This document shows positions 11,926 through 21,900 of a DNA stretch of 54,030 nucleotides, piece by piece. The DNA is taken from assembly GCF_001039355.2 (NCBI RefSeq), contig NW_019775807.1, positions 151,900 through 205,929 of the forward strand, given 5' to 3'. The translations under genes were made by a program, and so were the position numbers. The notes below the pieces were generated by a model. It was not told where the DNA came from, did no database searches, and saw only the letters and a program-made list of their open reading frames with translations. Source of the stretch: Lingula anatina (Eukaryota; Brachiopoda; Lingulata; Lingulida; Lingulidae). Each line of letters starts with the position of its first letter. Position 1 is the stretch's first letter.

Positions 11926-12358
11926 GCTGATCTCCTCCGGTACCCCTTATTGTCACAATATTAAAGAAAGATGCATCTTTGCACATCAGTCGTGGAACGG
12001 TACGGTTCAGTTGTCAGTTGCGAACTACTTCCTGGTTTTCACAAGGTCTTTCAAAGACTCTAAAACATCGTTATAATTGCAGCACATACCATAAAACACC
12101 CAAAAATACTTAGATATGGGCATAGCAGATTGCATACATGCATCAACTCCACATGACAACGATTAATAGCCTCCTAGGAATTATTTTCCCTTGACGCTCT
12201 TTGTCGCGCTGGCGGTTGATGCAGCATATATTTCAAAACAAATCGACTGCAAATTAAGCACGATTTTTCACCTTTAAAATCCGTGACACGTTTTCATATC
12301 ATGCTCCAATTATTTCTACAAGTATTCTCTGTCCCAAATGCATAAAGATAAATTGTTA

Positions 12359-12490
12359 TCTTACCGTGTTGTTAGAAAAACTGCTTTTTTCTCCGAGTCC
12401 ACGTCTTTACTCCCGTTCACCTCCAACTAAAAATGACCATTCAGGTTCGCGTCTTACACCACTACACGTCACTTCCGGCACAATTCTGAT
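12359..12490 (-). promoter_or_regulatory. Promoter-like cassette, copy 2
   Basis: Diverged tandem relative of copy 1. It keeps the ETS/CRE pair (CCGGAAGTGACGTG) and the donor, but the ATG before the donor reads ACG and the CCAAT box is lost. Confidence 0.25.
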
Positions 12491-12540
12491 CAATTCTCGT
12501 CTCCTCCAGCACCCCTGTGCGGGGGCTTTAAAATTGCCAA

Positions 12541-13065
12541 TGTAGGCGCACCGTTACTCACCCACACCGATACTCCCCCACATTATTGCTTCCCTGCATC
12601 GATACTGCCCCTCATCTTTACTCCCCCGCATCGATACTCCCCCTATGCAATGTTTTCTTATTGCCGGTTTCTAAATTCGCCCAAGGCGCGGACATCAACC
12701 AATGGTCCATGTCCAAGGACAGCGTTTATTGTAAAATCTCACAAAGATGGACTATGATCTAAGTTACAAAGCAGACCAATTTTAGTTTATTTATTTTTCT
12801 ACAATATTTCGAATAAAATGTGTCCTTTTTGGGTCCAAAGAAGGTGGCGCACTTTTGTAAAAGAATCGTATTACAGCAAATTTTTAAATCTAGAAAATTT
12901 GATTTTGGTGTCAAATTCCTATGGGGAATCTATGCTGTGGGGGAGTAAGGTGCTCGGGAGTATCGGTGCGGGGGAGTATCGGTGGTAGTATTTATATAGG
13001 TGCGGAGGAGTATTGGTGCGGGGATGAACCGGTGCGGGAGAGTAACGGTGCGGGGACGTAGGCCG
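12541..13065. repeat. GC-rich CACCGATACTCCCCCG repeats in opposite orientations
   Basis: Degenerate copies of a ~16-base unit run forward at 12541-12656 and in reverse complement at 12936-13065. They can pair into a long stem around a non-repetitive centre. Confidence 0.65.
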
Positions 13066-13205
13066 ATGTTACTCAGTGCAGAATGAACAACATCCCCTGT
13101 TTTAAAACATCCCCCGTTTGTTAAAACAAAACTATATGCATGATACATTGTATACCATAACTCGCAACATAAATATTTATGTATGTAGGCTAATCTTGAT
13201 CTTGA

Positions 13206-13766
13206 AGTTGGGGAAAAACTCCTTAGCAGCAAACTATACTTACTGAACTTGAACTGGTTTGATTCGTAAATAACATGTGACACAAATCATGCGACACGCA
13301 GATTGGGTCTTCAAATAATTTAATTATACGTTTCTTAAGTTCAGTTTGATCACAAATAAGGTTTTCAGTTAATTTAGGCAATAATTGTTTGGAATAGGAA
13401 AAATATAACTTAAATTAAATACCAAAGCACGAATTATGCCTCTCGTTTTGCGAGAGTTCGCCTGACCTATTTTAATTGGAAACCCCGCAGTTTCATATCA
13501 CGAGGGTGGACAGGTGGACTGAATTGTGCGGCCAGTTTCGAATTGCACCAAAACTTGCGGAAATTTCTGACCCAAATATGTACCCGGTAAACTATATTTG
13601 AGGATTATCATGAGGTAGGTATAGGTTTTCAACAGAAGTCAAAAGTCATACTTTACACGTTTTTTCGTCAAAAGAAGACCCAATCCGCATGTCGCATGAT
13701 TTGTGTCACATGTTATTTACGAATCAAACCAGTTCAAGGTCAGTACGTATAGTTTGCTGCTAAAGA
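13206..13766. repeat. Inverted repeat with ~95-base arms
   Basis: The arm at about 13206-13312 is the near reverse complement of about 13673-13766; both contain the complement pair of GACACAAATCATGCGACA. The ~360-base loop has no recognisable content. Confidence 0.65.
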
Positions 13767-15146
13767 GGAAGTGAATGTTGTGGATCATAGAACCTTATGT
13801 AAAATTTGAATTTAGTTCGAAACTTTTTAGAGTGAATAAAGGTGTTTATTGGCTTGAAAGACGGCAAAAATGGGTATTTTATTAGATATGGTGCTGCGTG
13901 GGAGTAAATTTGCGCTGATTTTGACAACTTCCCAGATTTTCCGTTGAGACTGAGAAACCCAAGAGTGTGCGGGATTTTCCCTAAAAAATTGAAAACCTTG
14001 ATAGGCCTACATTGGCAATGATTTTTTGCAATTTAATTTTATATTTGTAAACAAATTACCGCATTATAATCCCTCCCTAGGCATATGCGTTTTTGGTTTT
14101 GTAAAAAAAAAATCTGTCCTCTGTATTCAGAGTGCAGTGGTAAGAATTCTTGACGGTTAATTGGTAAAATTAACTTCCTTTTCGACAGAAGAACAAATGC
14201 TTATTCACTTTCTAAAATATAAAAGTTCAAGCCACAGTAGATATTTTGCAATAGAGATTTACGTTTAACGTAGGCTACTCATTTTCGATGAGTTGCCATT
14301 CTCCGGCTATTTTTGTGGGGTCATGTCGATACTCCCCCGCACCGTTACTCCCCCGCACCGATACTGCCCCGCNATAGAAATAAGAAACAGAAATTTGTCC
14401 CTTACAATTTTGTGTGGGAATTTTGTTTAGTCTTCAAGAGAAGTCCAGGTATGTACACCGTGGAAAAGAATCCTTTACCTAATACAGATCAATACAGTGT
14501 TTGTAAATGTGAGAGGTGTCTGTGAAGTGGTCAAGACTTTATCGGGTAGGACAAAATATGTACATGTACCTCTGTATATGTCAAAGGCCCGGACCTAATC
14601 TAGTCATATGCATAAAAAGCTCAGATCCCATGTTTATTACACCCTGACTGGGTAAGTTGGGTAAGTTAGTTGACCAAGTCAATTGGCCAAGCTGCCAGTT
14701 TGTTTGTATGGCATGTGCAGGGGATGTCTTAGTTCAAGGCACATATTATGATACTTACAGGTGTGGCAAATGAGATATACTTGTATTTCATTACCTGTGA
14801 TTTGTAAAATACATCTGAGGATGATACTTTTTAAAGAAGTGTAATGTTTAAAGAAAAGACATGTAGATTGATTTACTAAATTTACATTTACTAAAGAAAT
14901 GTTAAATTAAAGGTGGACATATCAGATTATATAAATGTCAAAATTCCACATGACAACGATTTATAGCCCCCCGGGAACTCTTTTCTCTTTGTCGCGCTGG
15001 CGGTCGATGCAGCATGTATTTCAAAACAAGTTGTCTGCAAATTAAGTACGATTTTGCACCTTCAAGGTCCGTGTCACGTTTTCATATCATGTGTCTATTA
15101 TTTCTACAAGTATTCTCTGCCCAAAATGCGTAAAGAAGAAATGTTA

Positions 15147-15284
15147 TCTTACCATGTTGTTTGAAAAACTGCTTCTTCCTCCGAGTCCACGTCTTCTCTC
15201 TCATTCACCTCCAGCTAAAAATGACCACTCAGCTTTACGTCTTACACCACTTGACGTCACATTTCCGGCACAATTCTGACCAAT
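15147..15284 (-). promoter_or_regulatory. Promoter-like cassette, copy 3
   Basis: Counterpart of copy 1 in duplication A copy 2. TGACGTCA at 15252-15259, CCAAT box at 15280-15284, and ATG plus GTAAGA intact. Confidence 0.3.
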
Positions 15285-15718
15285 GCTGATCTCCTCCGGT
15301 ACCCCTTATTGTCACAATATTAAAGAAAGAAAGAAATCTTTGCACATCAGTCGTGGAACGGTACGGTTCAGTTGTCAGTTGCGAACTACTTCCTGGTTTT
15401 CACAAGGTCTTTCAAAGACTCTAAAACATCGTTATAATTGCAGCACATACCATAAAACACCCAAAAATACTTAGATATGGGCATAGCAGATTGCATACAT
15501 GCATCAACTCCACATGACAACGATTAATAGCCTCCTAGGAATTATTTTCCCTTGACGCTTTTGTCGCGCTGGTGGTTGATGCAGCATATATTTCAAAACA
15601 AATCGACTGCAAATTAAGCACGAATTTTCACCTATAAAATCCGTGACACGTTTTCATATCATGCTCCAATTATTTCTACAAGTATTCTCTGTCCCAAATG
15701 CATAAAGATAAATTGTTA

Positions 15719-15850
15719 TCTTACCATGTTGTTAGAAAAACTGCTTTTTTTCTCCGAGTCCACGTCTTTACTCCCGTTCACCTCCAACTAAAAATGACCA
15801 TTCAGGTTCGCGTCTTACACCACTACACGTCACTTCCGGCACAATTCTGA
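15719..15850 (-). promoter_or_regulatory. Promoter-like cassette, copy 4
   Basis: Counterpart of copy 2 in duplication A copy 2. Here the ATG before the donor is intact. Confidence 0.25.
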
Positions 15851-15905
15851 TCAATTCTCGTCTCCTCCAGCACCCCTGTGCGGGGGCTTTAAAATTGCCA
15901 ATGTA

Positions 15906-16425
15906 GGCGCACCGTTACTCACCCACACCGATACTCCCCCACATCATTGCTTCCCTGCATCGATACTGCCCCTCATCTTTACTCCCCCGCATCGATACTC
16001 CCCCTATGCAATGTTTTCTTATTGCCGGTTTCTAAATTCGCCCAAGGCGCGGACATCAACCAATGGTCCATGTCCAAGGACAGCGTTTATTGTAAAATCT
16101 CACAAAGATGGACTATGATCTAAGTTACAAAGCAGACCAATTTTAGTTTATTTATTTTTCTACAATATTTCGAATAAAATGTGTCCTTTTTGGGTCCAAA
16201 GAAGGTGGCGCACTTTTGTAAAAGAATCGTATTACAGCAAATTTTTAAATCTAGAAAATTTGATTTTGGTGTCAAATTCCTATGGGGAATCTATGCTGTG
16301 GGGGAGTAACGGTGCTCGGGAGTATCGGTGCGGGGGAGTATCGGTGGTAGTATTGATATAGGTGCGGAGGAGTATTGGTGCGGGGATGAACCGGTGCGGG
16401 AGAGTAACGGTGCGGGGACGTAGGC
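15906..16425. repeat. GC-rich CACCGATACTCCCCCG repeats, second copy
   Basis: Counterpart of 12541-13065 in duplication A copy 2. Confidence 0.65.
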
Positions 16426-16841
16426 CGATGTTACTCAGTGCAGAATGAACAACATCCCCTGTTTTAAAACATCCCCTGTTTGTTAAAACAAAACTATATG
16501 CATGATACATTGTATACCATAACTCGCAACATAAATATTTATGTATGTAGGCTGAAGTTGGGGAAAAAAACTCCTTACTATACGTGCTGACCTTGAACTG
16601 GTTTGATTCGTAAATAGCATGTGACACAAATCATGCGACATGCAGATTGGGTCTTCAAATAATTTAATTATACATTTCTTAAATTCAGTTTGATCACAAA
16701 TAAGGTTTTCAGTTTATTTAGGCAATAATTGTTTGGAATAGGAAAAATATAACTTAAATTAATACCAAGGCACGAATTATGCCTCTCGTTTTGCGAGAGT
16801 TCGCCTGACCTATTTTCATTGAAAATCCTGCAGTTTCATAT

Positions 16842-17224
16842 TAGTCCCTTACCTACACTGGTCTATCGTTTCATTGTGTCTCCCTCCTCAGACTCTTCAT
16901 TACAGCCGACCATGCTGCTTTGTTTACATGGCATGGCCTGGTGGGAAGGTGACGTGACCCCCTTTCCGTTGCTTTGATTGGTTAATCTGATCTGAATCTG
17001 ATTAAAAGGCTCGAACGGCGGGGCTATTCATTTTGATGTTTCGGCATAAATACTACCGCAATTATCTATATGTTGCCGCACCTCTCGGTTGCCGAATTTA
17101 TTGTGGATATTCTTTTACTGTTTATCTTAATGCACCGTTAAAATTGTTAAAATTGTTTGGCCACATCACATATTGAAGGAAAGAGCTTTTCTAAACGCTT
17201 TTATGCATATCAGGTGGGGGACTA
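16842..17224. mobile_element. 383-base MITE present in only one duplicate
   Basis: Begins TAGTCCCTTACCT and ends with AGGTGGGGGACTA, so it has imperfect terminal inverted repeats. It is flanked by a TAT (or TA) duplication. Duplicate A1 has the uninterrupted target CATATCACGAGG near 13500, which is an empty site. No coding capacity. Confidence 0.7.
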
Positions 17225-18049
17225 TATCACGAGGGTGGACAGGTGGACTAAATTGTGCGGCCAGTTTCGAATTGCACCAAAACTTGCGGAAATTTCTGAC
17301 CCAAATATGTACCCGGTAAACTATATTTGAGGATTATCATGAGGTAGGTATAGGTTTTCAACAGAAGTCAAAAGTCATACTTTACACGTTTTTTCGTCAA
17401 AAGAAGACCCAATCCGCATGTCGCATGATTTGTGTCACATGTTATTTACGAATCAAACCAGTTCAAGGTCAGTACGTATAGTTTGCTGCTAAAGAGGAAG
17501 TGAATGTTGTGGATCATAGAACTTTATGTAAAATTTGAATTTAGTTCGAAACTTTTTAGAGTGAATAAAGGTGTTTATTGGCTTGAAAGACGGCAAAAAT
17601 GGGTATTTTATTAGATATGGTGCTGCGTGGGAGTAAATTTGCGCTGATTTTGACAACTTCCCAGATTTTCCGTTGAGACTGAGAAACCCAAGAGTGTGCG
17701 GGATTTTCCCTAAAAAATGAAAACCTTGATAGGCCTACATTGGCAATGATTTTTCGCAATTTAATTTTATATTTGTAAACAAATTACCGCATTATAATCC
17801 CTCCCTAGGCATATGCGTTTTTGGTTTTGTAAAAAAAAATCTGTCCTCTGTATTCAGAGTGCAGTGGTAAGAATTCTTGACGGTTAATTGGTAAAATTAA
17901 CTTCCTTTTCGACAGAAGAACAAATGCTTATTCACTTTCTAAAATATAAAAGTTCAAGCCACAGTAGATATTTTGCAATAGAGATTTACGTTTAACGTAG
18001 GCTACTCATTTTCGATGAGTTGCCATTCTCCGGCTATTTTTGTGGGGTC

Positions 18050-18310
18050 ATGTCGATACTCCCCCGCACCGTTACTCCCCCGCACCGATACTGCCCGGCA
18101 CCAATAATACCCCTTAGTAAATTTTTGTATTATGCGCATCGATACGGCCCCACACCTATAGATCCCCGCATCGATACATCCCCTGTAAAATTGCCGATGT
18201 AGGCGCACCGTTACTCCCCTACACCCAAATTATTGCTTCCCCGCATCGATACTGCGGGGCTGCGGGGGAGTATAGTTGCGGGGGAGTATTGGTGCGGGGA
18301 CGTATAGGGA
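18050..18310. repeat. GC-rich CACCGATACTCCCCCG repeats, right-hand cluster
   Basis: Forward units at 18050-18250 and reverse units at about 18255-18305. The start of the cluster also appears at 14326-14372, where copy A1 breaks off at the N. Confidence 0.6.
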
Positions 18311-18863
18311 TGTAACCTTACAGATAACAATTTTAATTAAAAAAAAAACGGAATCAAACGAGTATAAGGATAAGTAGTTGTTGAGTGTAAGTTAAGTTTC
18401 ATCAAGAGTCAACAAGTGTAGAACATGTTTTTAGTGTCAGAAAAAGACGGAAAAGGTCAAAGTCAATAACAGTTTATGTGATTGGTTAATTTCATAGTAT
18501 ATTTTAACTTTGATCAACTGTTTCTCACATGACCGTTGAGTTTTGGATATAATTCAAGAATGAGTAATTCAAATAATATTTTCAATTGAAAACAAGTCTC
18601 TTAGAGATTACCTAATAAGGAAATGTTGCATGGTGGCTTGCAACATGAGAATGGAAAAGTCCTTGTAATCACCCAAAGACAATGGAAAGAAAACAAGTAA
18701 ACGCATGATCAGTACGAAAAAAAAAAGAGTTTAAATATTTGTGAAGTTGTATGAAAATAGAGTCGGTGAATAAACCTTCGAAAGCTCCAGACCGTCGTTA
18801 TTATTCACTATAACAGTATACGTGTCCTACTGTAGGCCTATTAGCGTAGCAGTGTGGTGTAAA
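18311..18863. other. Region before gene 2, no clear promoter
   Basis: AT-rich. I see no TATA box at a suitable distance from the ATG at 18864 and no other gene. Confidence 0.4.
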
Positions 18864-18950
18864 ATGTCGCAGCTAGAATTCACTGTCTGGACATTTTTAT
18901 GTCTGTCAGTTCTGCTCCACACAGTGTCAACAGAAAGCGTTTATTATACG
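18864..18950 (+). CDS. Gene 2 exon 1: signal peptide
   Basis: 29 codons beginning [20 protein letters not shown] and a Ser/Thr-rich cleavage region. Phase 0 out, donor GTAAGT. No other ATG upstream is in frame. Confidence 0.75.
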
Positions 18951-21900
18951 GTAAGTTTGTCACGTGTACGGTCCGTTCTGCGTGAACCATCCGTCCTGAC
19001 CGATTGGACACGCGGCAGGCGCGTGTATGAACCGTTCCGTGAATGATCCGTTGTTATTCGGCTAGTGCATTGATGTGGCTTGTTCGATTCTTACCTCATT
19101 ATACTGTACTATAATGGGGTTCTTCTAGGTAAAATTCATGTGTTAAATCAGAATTTTTAATTGATAATTTTGATAGAAATTCAGCGTCAAATTACAGTTC
19201 GACGCATAGATGAACCTCTCGATAGTTCGAAGGTTCATTGGTCCGAAAAGTGGTAACATTTTCATCGATTTTTTAATCAAGGGTTCATTGGTCCGAAGGT
19301 TCTAAAGTAAACATTCGGACCAATGAACCGTCGGACTATTGAACCTTCGGACTATTGCTACGGCCCCCGTGGACGGGCTGTTGGTCTACTACATGTAGGC
19401 CTATTTTTGTATTGATTTTACTAGGCTAGTGTGTTGATATGGCCACCTGAGGGAAATGGCAGTAGAGGTGAACATATCTAAGAAATAGATATTTATAAAG
19501 ATTATGTTTGAATTTTCAGTATGTTCTCAACAGTGTGTGTTTATAAAGTCTAAGAATGTATTGACGAATCGATGGAGACGGACTGTACACGCTGGAAGTC
19601 TCTCAGATATGCCTGCGCTTTGTGCGCGTGAGCAGAATGGATGAGCGTGAACGATTATAATAATAATTTATTTGCTATAATCGCAACCCAGAGGTTGAAG
19701 TTTTACAATGTATCATTAATAAAATCATAAGGTATTTAAAAGTAACTAAAAATTATAAACTAAAAGACCAAAGCTTTAAAACAAGACTTAAAAGACAATT
19801 TGGAGCAGTATTTTACATGAAATTTAAAAGACTGTGCATTACAAAGGATGATTTAAAACGCTCCGTTTTGACTCTTGGTATTAAAAATTTGTTGCTGAAC
19901 CTGAGATTTCTTGGATTCTTTTCTTTAAACAGATGGTGTAACTTAATAAACGTCTGTTCTCTCCTCAGAGAGAGGAGATTAGGCCCTACTAGCCTGTGGG
20001 GCATCCTTGTAAGTATAAAATGGGTAAATAATTCTAAGAGCTCTCCTCTGAACAGATTCTAAGCATTCACATTGTTCGGCTGTAAGACCAGGCCCCCACA
20101 CAGGGCATGCATATTCTAGGACTGATCTAATTATTGATTGATATATAACTATTAGATCCTCAGTGGTCAGATTTGCCCTTTTCAACTGAATGAGATAAAA
20201 AAGCTTGGCACAAGACTTGGAATAAATTAACTGCACATGTTCTGTCCACTTGAGATCAGGGGTCAGAGTTAGGCCTACTCCCAGTAGCTTAAATTAACTC
20301 ACTCTTTCTACAATTTCTCCATCTACCAATGGTGTTGGTATGGTATCTATAGGCCTACATTTGGTAAAGTTAAAATCCATACATTTTGTCTTCTTTACGT
20401 TCAATTTCAAAATGTTTTTTTCTAACCCAATTTTCAAGTTGCTCTATTGCCTGTGGAAGTAGTGACTTTTGGCCAAACTGACAAATTTCATAAACAGATG
20501 TGTCATCAACAAATTTTATATGTGGGCAGCAGGTTTTTAGATCATTTAGGCCCTATCATAGCTATAAACAGGATCGGACCTAACTTTGTCCCGTGAGGTA
20601 GGCTACCCCTCCGTTAAGCTGGACCCAGTCAGATTTACACTGACCACATTTCACTCTCTGATAGGCCCTACTTTTGGCATAAAAGGAGTAAATCCACTTC
20701 CTAATAAACTCTGGAATCCCTTGACTGCCCAGTTTTTCAATTAAGATGCTGTGGTCTATTCTGTCAAATGCCTTAGAAAAATCTAAAAATAAAACTTGGG
20801 AATAAGATTTGGTTTTAGCAGATGGTTCAAGACCTTCTAGTAGGGTAGACCGGGGCTAAACGCCCCCCTTAAGCAAGAAACATCACAATTTTCCCTGCTG
20901 AAGGTATAGACCGTTCAAAGTGGGTGTTAACTATGAAGGGCTGACTAGACTACAAACTGATACTAACACTTTTGGAAACAAACAAAAGAAAAACCTTATA
21001 GGTAAAAAATAGGTAAATTATAAAATCGGCCTTTTTGCCCCATGGCTGGGGCATTACGCCTCGCACCACGGGGCTAAACGCCCACCGTGGGCGTCTTGCC
21101 CCAAACTATAGGCGTTATGCCCCGCCTTTGTACAAAGCAAAATAAAATCAAATTATATTTCTATGAGACAACTTAGTAAGCCTTTAAAAGCAACATATAA
21201 TATTTTGGGGGTACTGAGATAATAAAAATACCCATCAAATTTATTCAGAATGAGCTGTAATTCTACTCTTTACGACAGGGCACTGTGATACTTCCAAAGT
21301 GATACTTAAGTTCCTAGTACAGCCACTTGCTTTAGCTTTTCCCCATATAAGTGTTTTAACTGATGATATACAATAAAAAAACATGCATGAAAGAACACTT
21401 CCGCATCTTTTTAGAATTAATTTTTAATTAAAAACGAAAGGGGGCAAAACGCCCAGTGATCGGGGCAAAACGCCCACTATAGGCGTTTTGCCCCATATCA
21501 GCATGGGCGTTTTGCCCCAAAGTGAGATTTTGTATATTTTTTCAAAATTCGGCGGGAAAAGTTTTATGCAATCTGACTTCATCGAAACTTGTATGGAGGT
21601 CTGATACCATCCTATCTGTCACCAACAAAGTTTTTTGAATTCGTGCATTTGGTAGGTGGTGTCACTGATGTTAAGGAAAAGGCTAAATAACAGTAAACAA
21701 GGTAAAAATGAACAAATTATCATAAAATGCTTATTTTTTAGTTTGTGGTCATCTCCGTCATGGAGGATAAGTCTGCTGGAAATCGGAAGTGGACAAAACA
21801 TCGCGAGACGCGTATTTATACGTAATACCTGAAAAAAAGCGGGTGGGCGTTTGACCCCGACTGGGCGTTTAGCCCCGGTCTACCCTACTTTGTAAGTCAG

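Larger units (their letters stand above)
10984..14372. repeat. Direct duplication A, copy 1
   Basis: Bounded by single Ns at 10983 and 14373. Nearly the same sequence runs again from 14374 to about 18098. The differences are small substitutions, short indels and one 383-base transposon. No convincing gene lies inside. Confidence 0.85.
14374..18098. repeat. Direct duplication A, copy 2
   Basis: Second copy of 10984-14372. It lacks about 45 bases present near 11264 and carries the extra element at 16842-17224. Probably the other haplotype of the same locus. Confidence 0.85.

Noticed and set aside
12930-13283. 117-codon minus-strand ORF, repeated at 16280-16627
   Set aside because: Runs through the GC-rich repeat cluster and an inverted repeat arm; the translation is repetitive and differs in length between copies.
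20662-20670. A sixth TAGGCCCTA site in the CR1 reverse transcriptase
   Set aside because: Here the bases read in frame as ordinary residues (SRAYQRVK), and removing them would break the frame, so it is not counted as an insertion.
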